Assembly (NCBI GenBank): GCA_964386975.1
Contig: CAYLUS010000024.1
Coordinates: 1-32,881 of the forward strand
DNA length: 32,881 bases
Source of the DNA: UBA6136 sp964386975
Lineage (GTDB): Bacteria; Pseudomonadota; Gammaproteobacteria; Methylococcales; Methylococcaceae
Reading direction: 5' to 3'
The notes below the pieces were generated by a model. It was not told the origin of the DNA. It saw only the letters and a program-made list of their open reading frames with translations, and ran no database searches. Numbering within the stretch: position 1 is the stretch's first letter; the number at the start of each line of letters is the position of its first letter. A program made the position numbers and the translations under genes. Positions 25,124 to 32,630 of this stretch are shown piece by piece.

Positions 25124-28100
25124 CTAAGCCTCGCGCTTGCCGGACAGAATACGCGCCAGGAGACTCCTTGATGGCGCATCACTCGACGTCGAGTGGCTCT
25201 GTGTTTCGGGGACTTTTGGAAGTTCGGAGTGGTTCAACGCCGCACCCGTTAGTTTTTCAAGATTGACCAGAAATGACTTGTACTCCGGTGTCTGGGTGTT
25301 GGCATCTCCCAAAAATGGCGTCAAATTATTGCAGAAGAAGCCTTTCCTGGTTTCACCCATAAAGCCCCAGTGCACCGGTATACCGATCTGATGGATGGGT
25401 TTACCTGCGGCCTCAAGGGGAGCGATCCGTTTGGTTACCATGGCAACCGCCCGAATTTCGCCCCGTTTTGAGCGGACCTTCACAATTTCGCCATTGACGA
25501 TACCCAGTTTCAAGGCGAGTGCCTGCCCAATTTCGACAAATTGCTCTGGCTGGAGCGATGCATTGATCCTGACGTGATTGGTCCAGGTATTAAAAAGCTC
25601 GGTAATCCGATAAGTCGTTGCCACATAGGGAAAATCCTCTGGTTTTCCAAGCTTTTCAAGATCACGACCAAAGACACGAGCGGCCGGATTGCTGACCACC
25701 TTGGGATGCAGGGGGTTGGTCCCTAGCGGCGTCTCGAAAGGTTCATAGTGCTCAGGAAACGGACCGTCGGCCAGTTTATCGGCGGCAAACAGGCGTCCAA
25801 CCCCTTCCGCATTCATGATGAAGGGGTGCATGACATCAGAGGGTGCTTGGTCGGCTTTAAAATCAGGGACATCGAAGCCAGACCACCGCGTCCCATTCCA
25901 ATGGATCAATTGGCGATCTCGATCCCAAGGATTACCCGCCAGATCACACGATGCGCGGTTATAAAGAATTCTGCGATTGGCAGGCCAAGACCAAGCCCAC
26001 CCGGGGGAGATCCCCATACCACCCGGGTCTGACGGATCCCGACGCGCCATTTGGTTGCCCGCCTCAGTCCAGGCGCCAGAGAAGATCCAATTACCGCAAG
26101 CGGTCGAACCATCGTCCCGCAACTGGGAAAACCCGGATAGTTGTTGTCCTTTGGCCAACATCACCTGACTTGGGTCTTGCGGATCCTTGAGATCGGTCAG
26201 CGCAACCCCATTGTATTCACGGGCTAGCTCCTCCGGCTTTGGATCCGAGGGGTTCTGGTAAGGCCAGTGCAGTCCGAGGAGAGGGGCCGGGAAAGCACCA
26301 CCCTCCCGTTGGTATTGATCTTTGAGGCGAAGGTAAAGATCCGCCATGATCTCAATGTCGGTCTTGGCCTCTCCGGGGGGCTCCGCCCCCTTCCAGTGCC
26401 ACTGAAGCCATCTGGAACTATTGACCAGCGAGCCATCCTCCTCAGCAAAGCAGGTGGTCGGCAACCTGAACACTTCCGTCTGAATGGCCTTTGAATCGAC
26501 ATCATGATGCTCGCCATGATTGCGCCAATATTCAGAAGTTTCGGTGGCCAGAGGATCCATGACGACCAAAAACTTCAGGCCGGAAAGCCCCTTCAAGACT
26601 TTATCCTTGTCCGGATAGGACGCCAGAGGATTAAAACCTTGACAAATCAGTCCGTTGACCTTGCCCTCCTCCATGAGGTCAAACATTCGAAGGCTGTCAT
26701 AGGGCCGATCCAGTTTCGGCAACCAGTCGTAACAAAAATCATTCTCCGCAGTCGCCGCATCGCCAAACCAAGCCTTCATAAGGCTGGTATGGAACTTCGC
26801 GAAATTGGACCAGTAACTCCATTCCCCGGGTCGCTGGGCTTTCTGGGTTCTGGCCTTCAGGTAATCCTCACGCCGGGCCTCATGATCCCTTGCCAGAGTC
26901 ATATAACCGGGTAGCATCTCCGTCAGAAGGCCCAGGTCACTCAAACCCTGAATATTGGAATGCCCCCTGAGCGCATTCACACCACCGCCGGATACGCCAA
27001 TATTTCCGAGTAGCAACTGAATCATCGCCATGGTGCGAATGTTCTGAGAACCNNNNNNNNNNNNNNNNNNNNNNNNNNNNNNNNNNNNNNNNNNNNNNNN
27101 NNNNNNNNNNNNNNNNNNNNNNNNNNNNNNNNNNNNNNNNNNNNNNNNNNNNGAACGAAACCCACTAAAAAGCCCCTCCTCAAAGCCATACCCCTCACCC
27201 ACGATGAATGCGGCGTTGGTATAGGATTTGACATACTCGGAATGAATCGCTCCTTGATCCAGAAGATAGCGAATGACTCCATTTAAAAAGGCAATATCCG
27301 ATCCCGAGCGAATCGGAATGTAAAGGTCTGCAACCGCCGCGGTCCGGGTGAACCGTGGATCGATTACGACGAGTTTTGCCTTGTTCTTGGCCTTGGCTTC
27401 GACCGCCCACTTGAATCCGACAGGGTGCGCCTCTGCGGGATTTCCCCCCATCGCAATGATGAGGTCTGCATGCTGGATATTCATCCAGGTATTCGTCATG
27501 GCACCCCGGCCAAAACTAGAAGCCAGTGCCGATACCGAGGGGGCATGACAAATTCGCGCCTGGCTGTCGATCATGGGCATACCCAGGGCGCGCGCAATTT
27601 TGTTGGTCAGATAGCCAGTTTCGTTCGAGGCCGCCGAGGCAGCCAAAAAGCCGACCGTCGTCCAGCGATTGACGAGCTGTCCCTGATCGTTTTTCGCCTT
27701 GAAGTTCTGGTCCCGGTCGTCCTTGATGTGCTGGCTGATTCGCGCCATCGCCCAGTCCCATGAGACCCGTTGCCATTCCGTGGCACCCGGGGCTCGGTAT
27801 TCCGGATAACGAAGGCGTGACCGACTATGAATGAAGTCAATGAGCCCAGAGCCCTTCGGACAGAGGCTTCCGCGACTGACAGGATGATCAGGATCGCCTT
27901 CGATATGAATGATTTCAGACTTGGCATTTTTTGCCCGATCTCCAAGGCTATGCATGACGAGTCCGCAGGCTACAGAGCAATAAGGACAGGTATTGCGGGT
28001 CTCTGTGGTCCGCGTCAGCTTGAACGCTCTGACTTGGGCCATCGCGTCTGAACTCATCAAACTCAAGCCACCCGCAAGCGAAGAACCCGCAAGCGAAGCG

Positions 28101-28138
28101 CCCGTCAATTTAAAGAACTGGCGTCGATTGACCTGCAC
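25124..28138 (-). CDS. fdnG: Formate dehydrogenase major (alpha) subunit, cysteine type, interrupted by a gap
   Basis: Periplasmic molybdopterin enzyme that oxidises formate to CO2. The GTG start has AAGGAGG about five bases upstream. A Tat signal (NRRQFFK, residues 4-10; cleavage near AMA, about 34) is followed by the [4Fe-4S] cysteines C51, C54, C58 and C93. The residue that is selenocysteine in E. coli FdnG/FdoG (196) is C197, codon TGT at 27548-27550, next to the catalytic H198, in the QARICHAP motif. The protein is otherwise collinear with E. coli FdnG, plus a C-terminal extension of about 40 residues. A run of 100 N (27053-27152) interrupts it after LFSGFR and before GSQNIRTM, where E. 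coli has about 90 residues. The frame agrees on both sides, so the gene is probably intact. Confidence 0.95.
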   Translation of the reverse strand: MQVNRRQFFKLTGASLAGSSLAGGLSLMSSDAMAQVRAFKLTRTTETRNTCPYCSVACGLVMHSLGDRAKNAKSEIIHIEGDPDHPVSRGSLCPKGSGLIDFIHSRSRLRYPEYRAPGATEWQRVSWDWAMARISQHIKDDRDQNFKAKNDQGQLVNRWTTVGFLAASAASNETGYLTNKIARALGMPMIDSQARICHAPSVSALASSFGRGAMTNTWMNIQHADLIIAMGGNPAEAHPVGFKWAVEAKAKNKAKLVVIDPRFTRTAAVADLYIPIRSGSDIAFLNGVIRYLLDQGAIHSEYVKSYTNAAFIVGEGYGFEEGLFSGFRXXXXXXXXXXXXXXXXXXXXXXXXXXXXXXXXXXGSQNIRTMAMIQLLLGNIGVSGGGVNALRGHSNIQGLSDLGLLTEMLPGYMTLARDHEARREDYLKARTQKAQRPGEWSYWSNFAKFHTSLMKAWFGDAATAENDFCYDWLPKLDRPYDSLRMFDLMEEGKVNGLICQGFNPLASYPDKDKVLKGLSGLKFLVVMDPLATETSEYWRNHGEHHDVDSKAIQTEVFRLPTTCFAEEDGSLVNSSRWLQWHWKGAEPPGEAKTDIEIMADLYLRLKDQYQREGGAFPAPLLGLHWPYQNPSDPKPEELAREYNGVALTDLKDPQDPSQVMLAKGQQLSGFSQLRDDGSTACGNWIFSGAWTEAGNQMARRDPSDPGGMGISPGWAWSWPANRRILYNRASCDLAGNPWDRDRQLIHWNGTRWSGFDVPDFKADQAPSDVMHPFIMNAEGVGRLFAADKLADGPFPEHYEPFETPLGTNPLHPKVVSNPAARVFGRDLEKLGKPEDFPYVATTYRITELFNTWTNHVRINASLQPEQFVEIGQALALKLGIVNGEIVKVRSKRGEIRAVAMVTKRIAPLEAAGKPIHQIGIPVHWGFMGETRKGFFCNNLTPFLGDANTQTPEYKSFLVNLEKLTGAALNHSELPKVPETQSHSTSSDAPSRSLLARILSGKREA
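27053..27152. other. Assembly gap (100 N) inside fdnG
   Basis: Exactly 100 N, the usual placeholder for a gap of unknown size. Flanking codons fit fdnG on both sides. By comparison with the E. coli protein as remembered, about 90 residues (near 270 nt) are missing. The true length must be 3n+1 to keep the frame (986 nt before and 1929 nt after). Confidence 0.95.
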
Positions 28139-28197
28139 AGTGCCCTCCTTTTTAACCGGATGGTTGATAAGTGACTTGAGGATTTGTGGATCAAGAC

Positions 28198-28626
28198 TTA
28201 TTCGTCGATGGCCACGATCCGTGGAATATGCCGCCCACCCTCAAATGGGGTATCCAGGAAGGTCGAGACAATCACCTTCGCCATATCCAAGGTGACGATT
28301 CGCTGGCCAATGGCCACACAGTTGGCGTCATTATGTGATCGCGTCAAAAACGCGGTTTGCTGATCAAATGCATATCCACATCGGCAACCTTTGACACGGT
28401 TGGCTACGATGGCCTCACCATTACCGCTTCCCCCAAGAACGATGCCCCTTTCAACTTCGCCCCGGACGACCGCTTCGGCGCAGGGTCGAATCCACTTCGG
28501 GTAATCGGTCCTTTCATCGCTGAAGCAGCCATAGTCCTTGACCTCGTGTCCAATAGACGCCAGCCACTGCCTGAGGGCCTCTTTGTACTCAAAACCCGCA
28601 TGATCTGAGGCAATTCCAATGCGCAT
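28198..28626 (-). CDS. rpiB: Ribose-5-phosphate isomerase B, Glu-type
   Basis: A 142-residue RpiB/LacAB-fold isomerase that interconverts ribose 5-phosphate and ribulose 5-phosphate. It has IGIASDHAGFEYK at the N-terminus and LTRSHNDAN near residue 95. In the active-site loop it reads GGSGNGEAIVANR (65-77): the base in E. coli RpiB is Cys66, but here, as described for the Mycobacterium tuberculosis enzyme, a glutamate (E71) takes its place. It stands first in the same direction as fdnG with a 59-base spacer, so it may be co-transcribed with the formate dehydrogenase genes. Whether it is the main isomerase cannot be told. Confidence 0.92.
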   Translation of the reverse strand: MRIGIASDHAGFEYKEALRQWLASIGHEVKDYGCFSDERTDYPKWIRPCAEAVVRGEVERGIVLGGSGNGEAIVANRVKGCRCGYAFDQQTAFLTRSHNDANCVAIGQRIVTLDMAKVIVSTFLDTPFEGGRHIPRIVAIDE

Positions 28627-28658
28627 CGTGGTAGTCTCGCAGTTAATGGTCAGAAAGT

Positions 28659-28689
28659 GAGAGCCAAGCTCTCGTTGCCCTGGATTATA
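28659..28689 (-). promoter_or_regulatory. Likely rpiB-fdn promoter -10 box and 5' leader hairpin
   Basis: On the minus strand a perfect TATAAT (28689-28684) lies 57 bases before the rpiB ATG; no good -35 is visible at 17 bases. Right after the expected transcription start a hairpin GAGAGC/GCTCTC (28673-28659, three-base loop) would begin the mRNA. It may protect the 5' end or bind a regulator. Confidence 0.4.
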
Positions 28690-28774
28690 AAGAGTTTAGA
28701 ACCCATTTTTTCTGCCCTTGGCTTAGTCTGATCAATGTAGACCAGCGTGCGAGGGAACTCAAAAGGCATATCAC

Positions 28775-29785
28775 ATGAACCAAACTGTCTCCCTGAACTG
28801 GGGCATCTTAGGTGGCGCCCGAATCAACGAGCGGCTGTTACCCGCACTTCTGGCCCATGACCAATCCAATCTGGTAGCAATCGCCAGTCGCAGGCCAGGC
28901 GCAGCCGCAGAGACATTGGCAAGACTCGCGCCCGGTGTCTCAGGCATCACGGTCTATGAGGGCCTTGAACTTTTGATTGAAGACCCAGCGGTCCAAGCGG
29001 TCTACATCCCTCTGGCTAATCAGGAACATGCAGCATGGGTACTCAAGGCAATCGAAGCGGGAAAGCATGTTCTCTGCGAAAAACCGCTGGCGCTCAACCC
29101 GAGTGATATTGATGCGATTGAGACTGCCGCAGACAGGCAATCCGTGAAGGTCATGGAAGGCTTTATGTATCGGTTTCACCCACAGCATCAGCGCGTAAGA
29201 GCGCTTCTCGAATCAGGCCTGATTGGCGAGATCCAGTCGGTAAGCACTCATTTTTCCTTCATGATGCGACCCGCCCGGATGTATCGGCTGCAAGAGCCGG
29301 CGGAGCGAGGCGGTGGGGCACTCTGGGATATCGGCTGCTATGCCATTCACGCCGCTAGAGCCTGGATTCAGTCGCGGCCGACAAAGGTCAGCGCCATGGC
29401 ACGTTTTCTGGACAATCGGGCGGATACGGGCATGAGCGGTGTCATTGAGTTTGAAGATGGACGCCATGCCCGATTCGATTTCAGCTTTGAATCCACGCGT
29501 AGATCGGAGTACGAGATTACAGGAACACTTGGCGTCCTAAGATGCCCGACCGTCTGGCAACTCCCCGGCGATACGCCAGAAATCCACTGGGAGACGGAGG
29601 ATGGGCGCCGGGGTTTTGAGCGTCTTAAGCCCCACAATCACTTTGAGCTGGAGGTAGAAGGATTTACAAGGGCCGTTCTTGAGAATACCCCGCCTCTTCT
29701 GAGCCTTGAGGATGCCAAACTCAACTGCCTTACGATACGGGCCGCGCTTAAATCAGCCGAATCCGGCCATGTTGTTCTTATTTAG
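28775..29785 (+). CDS. Gfo/Idh/MocA-family oxidoreductase
   Basis: A 336-residue NAD(P)-dependent oxidoreductase. The N-terminal Rossmann fold has the WGILGGARI dinucleotide loop (residues 9-17) and the family's catalytic CEKPL (E102-K103-P104). The C-terminal GFO/IDH domain carries GGGALWDIGCYAIHAA with D186 and H192 where the substrate acid/base residues usually sit. Family members act on sugars, inositols and related polyols, and the substrate is not readable here. The ATG follows AAAAGGC. It lies 11 bases before a methyltransferase gene whose ribosome site begins in its stop region, so the two form a pair. Confidence 0.9.
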   Translation: MNQTVSLNWGILGGARINERLLPALLAHDQSNLVAIASRRPGAAAETLARLAPGVSGITVYEGLELLIEDPAVQAVYIPLANQEHAAWVLKAIEAGKHVLCEKPLALNPSDIDAIETAADRQSVKVMEGFMYRFHPQHQRVRALLESGLIGEIQSVSTHFSFMMRPARMYRLQEPAERGGGALWDIGCYAIHAARAWIQSRPTKVSAMARFLDNRADTGMSGVIEFEDGRHARFDFSFESTRRSEYEITGTLGVLRCPTVWQLPGDTPEIHWETEDGRRGFERLKPHNHFELEVEGFTRAVLENTPPLLSLEDAKLNCLTIRAALKSAESGHVVLI

Positions 29786-29796
29786 AGGAATCCGGG

Positions 29797-30519
29797 GTGG
29801 ATCCATTGGTCGCACGTCAGACGCAGGCTCAAACATTTTTCATCGACGCGCTGAGCGTTTACCGAAAAATTGTCGATGCCAACCATATGCATCATCAAGA
29901 ACTCTACTGCAGCCTCAGTTCATTCTTGAAACACGCCTTGGCTAAAAAACCAAGCCTTCTGGATCTGGGTTGCGGCGATGCGGGCATGATGAGGGCCGCA
30001 CTGGTTGAGGCTGAGGTCGGTCGCTATCGGGGATTGGATCTCTCCGATGTCGCACTGGATCAAGCAAAAATAAATCTAGAACATCTGGACATACGGACGG
30101 ACTTTGACTGTGTCGATATGCTGGCGTATCTGAAGGCGCCCCCCCTGGAACGATTTGATGTGATTTTTTCAGGATATGCCCTACATCATCTGGACGATGC
30201 AGGTAAGTTCGAGTTGATTTCGGCGGCAATGGGGCATCTAAATCCCGAGGGTGTTCTCTTGATTGCGGATGTCTTCCGTGAGGAAGAGGAAGACTTGGGA
30301 GATTATCTGGATCGTTTCTGCAGCGAGATCCGATCCCGCTGGTCCGGCCTCTCAGCCGAGGAGATCCAACACACGGAGAACCATGTGAGGGGTTTTGATC
30401 AGCCTGGTACCGTTGGTCAGCTTCAAGAACTGGCTCGATACCTGAGCCTGCCTAGCCAACGGATTTTTAGCCACTCTTTCTATCAGATGGTCGTCATTGG
30501 TCCTCTTACAAAGGCCTGA
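29797..30519 (+). CDS. Class I SAM-dependent methyltransferase
   Basis: A 240-residue cytoplasmic protein that starts with GTG (29797), with GAGGAA six bases upstream. SAM motif I is LLDLGCGD (residues 54-61). The acidic motif II GLDLSDVALDQAK and the motif IV region FDVIFSGYALHHL follow, then GVLLIADVFR. This is the small-molecule/UbiE-like fold. The target is unknown. It is the second gene of a pair with the oxidoreductase, so a sugar- or polyol-derived small molecule is an attractive but unproven substrate. It ends two bases from the convergent lipoprotein gene. Confidence 0.85.
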   Translation: MDPLVARQTQAQTFFIDALSVYRKIVDANHMHHQELYCSLSSFLKHALAKKPSLLDLGCGDAGMMRAALVEAEVGRYRGLDLSDVALDQAKINLEHLDIRTDFDCVDMLAYLKAPPLERFDVIFSGYALHHLDDAGKFELISAAMGHLNPEGVLLIADVFREEEEDLGDYLDRFCSEIRSRWSGLSAEEIQHTENHVRGFDQPGTVGQLQELARYLSLPSQRIFSHSFYQMVVIGPLTKA

Positions 30520-30521
30520 AA

Positions 30522-31283
30522 TCAGCTGCCAGCCCGTTGCCCTTGAAGTTTCTTGTAGTCAATCGAAAGCTTCAAGCCTGCAAACCGCCCTTTCAAACGT
30601 ACCAATTCATTTCGCTTGGGCTCAAAGTAGAGCCAGGCCTCTGCCAAGCGTCGATCAGCAAATTCAGGATCCGTCGGAGTTGCATCCGCCTTAAATCGGT
30701 AGATCAAAACCTTGAGGCCATTTTCCAGATGCTCGGATACAGGTTTTCCCATAACCGAAGTAATGGCTTCGATCCGAGGAAGCGGGGCTTTCAACTGAGG
30801 GAGATCCTCAGAACTGACTTTTAACTGCCGTTTATCCTGGTCAACCTGCCCTGAACCCAGTGAACGAATCGATGCTTCCAGGAAGGCGGCTGGGGCCATC
30901 TCCAAAAACAGCGGTGAGAAATCAAATGCTGCCAGCCTCTCTTCGTTGTTGAAGGTCATTGCAAAAGTCACTTTCTTGTTCCTCTGATTTTCCTCCTTGA
31001 GTGGGTCAATCCGAAAATCAAGGTACCAGCGCGCGCTTCCATCCGCCAACCTCTCGATCCGACTGGGCTGCAATTTACTCAAGTAGACGAAATCTTCACT
31101 CAAAAGAACTGGATCTAGAAAGTGCACGATGAAATGTTGCTCAGTAACCTCGACCCGAAAATTTTCCTCAAATGCCGAAAGTTGATTTTTGATCTCGAGT
31201 AGCCTGAGCCATACGCACCCCGCCAGGAGCAGCATGACTGCCAAGATGAGGCACCGCTTAATAAGCTTTAGAAAGTTTTGCAT
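30522..31283 (-). CDS. Lipoprotein of unknown function
   Basis: A 253-residue protein with a classic lipoprotein signal (basic MQNFLKLIKR, hydrophobic run, lipobox LLAGC with C23). The mature part begins with a short helix (about 28-40) and then a long beta-rich stretch with FIVHFLDPVLL and RWYLDFRI. I do not recognise a named domain. It resembles other gammaproteobacterial lipoproteins without function. No ribosome site is evident before the ATG. It is convergent with the methyltransferase gene and divergent from tRNA-Lys. Confidence 0.7.
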   Translation of the reverse strand: MQNFLKLIKRCLILAVMLLLAGCVWLRLLEIKNQLSAFEENFRVEVTEQHFIVHFLDPVLLSEDFVYLSKLQPSRIERLADGSARWYLDFRIDPLKEENQRNKKVTFAMTFNNEERLAAFDFSPLFLEMAPAAFLEASIRSLGSGQVDQDKRQLKVSSEDLPQLKAPLPRIEAITSVMGKPVSEHLENGLKVLIYRFKADATPTDPEFADRRLAEAWLYFEPKRNELVRLKGRFAGLKLSIDYKKLQGQRAGS

Positions 31284-31351
31284 CGCTGATGATACCGGAC
31301 TTGATGAGTCTCAATTTACGGCGGCAGGGAGCGCCAGAGGCCTCGCCAACC

Positions 31352-31381
31352 TTGCCGTTCGCTGTCGTTGACGATTATAAT
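31352..31381 (+). promoter_or_regulatory. Promoter of tRNA-Lys
   Basis: A perfect TATAAT (31376-31381) lies ten bases before the mature tRNA, with TTGCCG (31352-31357), a four-of-six match to the -35 consensus, 18 bases upstream. Transcription would start about 31388, only a few bases before the tRNA 5' end. Confidence 0.75.
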
Positions 31382-31391
31382 TACCAAAGTT

Positions 31392-31467
31392 GGGTCGTTA
31401 GCTCAGTCGGTAGAGCATTGCACTTTTAATGCAGTGGTCATTGGTTCGAATCCAATACGACCCACCA
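31392..31467 (+). tRNA. tRNA-Lys (anticodon TTT)
   Basis: A complete 76-base cloverleaf with encoded CCA. The acceptor arms GGGTCGT (31392-31398) and ACGACCC (31457-31463) pair, with discriminator A64 and CCA at 31465-31467. The D arm is GCTC/GAGC, and the anticodon stem TTGCA/TGCAG frames the loop CTTTTAA with anticodon TTT at 31425-31427. The T arm is ATTGG/CCAAT around TTCGAAT. It stands alone, between a promoter and a terminator. Confidence 0.98.
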
Positions 31468-31483
31468 TATTCATCAAGGACTT

Positions 31484-31511
31484 AGGCTCGCTTCGGCGGG
31501 CCTTTGTTTTT
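31484..31511 (+). terminator. Terminator of tRNA-Lys
   Basis: AGGCTCGC and GCGGGCCT form an eight-pair stem (one G-T pair) closed by the stable tetraloop TTCG (31492-31495), followed by TTGTTTTT. It lies 16 bases after the tRNA CCA end. Confidence 0.93.
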
Positions 31512-31981
31512 CGGGGGCACGTCTAGAGTCAATAACTCGACCCCAAAAGTCTGATCAACCCGGCAAAAAATAATCCTGGCCCTTCAGTCTGCGAAAACGT
31601 TCGCCAGAAAATCCAACCTCCTGAGAGGCCCGTAGAGACGCAAAACCCATCACGTGCACCCAATCTCACAAAGGGCGGAGTTAATCGTCTCCGAAGTCGT
31701 CCAAATTTGGAGCATGATCATCTAGGCCGAATCTCGGCTATCAGGATAGCGGGAAGATGACAGCAAAGGCGGGAAATCAAGTTCCGCGTTATCTGACGCA
31801 GTCTTTCAAATACGAGTCTGGAATGGCAAGATGCCGGTCTGGTCAGGCAGAGATCCCGAATACGAAGCCGCCCTCATTGATCGTTATAGCGCCTTGAAAT
31901 AACGATCATATGAATCCGACTTATTAACTCAGAGGCTAATCGCGAAGCGTAGCACATTCACTACAGCCTTGGACAAAAAAT
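31512..31981. other. Gene-poor spacer between tRNA-Lys and the secreted protein gene
   Basis: No convincing gene was found in 470 bases. It contains a GCTATC/GATAGC inverted repeat (31737-31750) and a perfect 10-bp inverted repeat (31878-31908, listed separately). One open frame of 50 codons (31750-31902), ending in PEYEAALIDRYSALK, reads protein-like but has no start with a ribosome site. It could be a gene remnant. Confidence 0.6.
31878..31908. repeat. Perfect 10-bp inverted repeat
   Basis: TGATCGTTAT (31878-31887) and ATAACGATCA (31899-31908) are exact reverse complements with an 11-base spacer. It lies 73 bases before the start of the secreted protein gene and has no U-tract, so it looks more like an operator than a terminator. 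Confidence 0.6.
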
Positions 31982-32464
31982 ATGTTTATTCAGAAACTAC
32001 TTCTATCTTTTATTCTCCTGATATCCTCAGTTGGATTTGCGGAGGCCGTAACAATCACTTTCAAACCAATTCAAAAAAACGATGAGAGGGAAGTAGTTGA
32101 TCTTGGCGCTCTGGGTCCATCGACGGGCGATAGCATCCTGGGTCACGGCATCATTAACGATCTCAATGGGAGGGAGATTGGGAATTTTGAATTCGTCTCA
32201 TTCGTTACAGACAAAAGATCTGACGCTGAGGTCAGATGGTTGCATGCTCAATACGCGTTCGGAAATGACTCGATACTGATTGAAGGGGCGCGGAGTTTCA
32301 TGCCTAATAACGGCAAGGCAGCTCTCAACTTACCCTCTAGCTATGCTGTGACTGGTGGTACAGGAAAGTATGCCGGAGCAAGAGGCGAATGCCGTGTTAT
32401 TCGTATTACAGACAATGACTTTAATACTGTCTGTAAATTTCAAACCATAAAGCTTAAGTTTTAA
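31982..32464 (+). CDS. Secreted allene-oxide-cyclase/dirigent-barrel-like protein
   Basis: A 160-residue protein with a clear signal peptide (MFIQKLLLSFILLISSVGFA, likely cleavage after AEA, about 22). The mature part reads as an eight-strand barrel of the AOC/dirigent type: GDSILGHGIINDLNGREIG is the early hairpin region, RWLHAQYAF and GARSFM follow, and the C-terminal YAVTGGTGKYAGARGE is the family's typical glycine-rich turn. Plant members handle fatty-acid epoxides or phenolics; bacterial members have no known role. Base composition is more A/T-rich than in the neighbouring core genes, and no partner gene is adjacent, so acquisition by transfer is likely. The ATG lacks a strong ribosome site. 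The fold call is from memory of the family. Confidence 0.65.
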   Translation: MFIQKLLLSFILLISSVGFAEAVTITFKPIQKNDEREVVDLGALGPSTGDSILGHGIINDLNGREIGNFEFVSFVTDKRSDAEVRWLHAQYAFGNDSILIEGARSFMPNNGKAALNLPSSYAVTGGTGKYAGARGECRVIRITDNDFNTVCKFQTIKLKF

Positions 32465-32571
32465 TTACTGAGCCTTTAGTTAGTAAAGTCACTTTACCGC
32501 GCAGGGAACCCAGATCCATTGGGGCTTCCGAAAATAGGGAAATATGACATTGCAAACAAAAAAGCTCAGCA

Positions 32572-32630
32572 ACCCACCAGATTTACAAAAAACCAAGGCT
32601 CGCATTCGCGGGCCTTGGTTTTTTGGGGCA
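32572..32630 (+). repeat. Second copy of the tRNA-Lys 3' end plus terminator
   Basis: ACCCACCA (32572-32579), then 16 bases, then AGGCTCGC-N4-GCGGGCCTT, a T-run and GGGGCA. The tRNA-Lys copy (31460-31519) has the same elements at the same spacing. There is no tRNA body before this copy. The two copies bound 1.1 kb and look like the remains of a duplicated tRNA end. Confidence 0.6.
32587..32624. terminator. Strong bidirectional terminator hairpin
   Basis: CCAAGGC-T-CGC (32593-32603) pairs with GCG-G-GCCTTGG (32608-32618) around loop ATTC, with six A before and six T after, so it can act on both strands. It would end the transcript of the secreted protein gene 120 bases upstream. Confidence 0.85.

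Noticed and set aside
27548..27550. Selenocysteine codon expected in fdnG
   Set aside because: The codon is TGT (Cys), not TGA, and no in-frame TGA occurs in the visible part of the gene.
32563..32579. AGCTCAG followed by ACCCACCA, as if from a tRNA D arm and 3' end
   Set aside because: No acceptor, anticodon or T arm lies around it, so a tRNA pseudogene cannot be claimed; only the 3' end plus terminator copy is supported.
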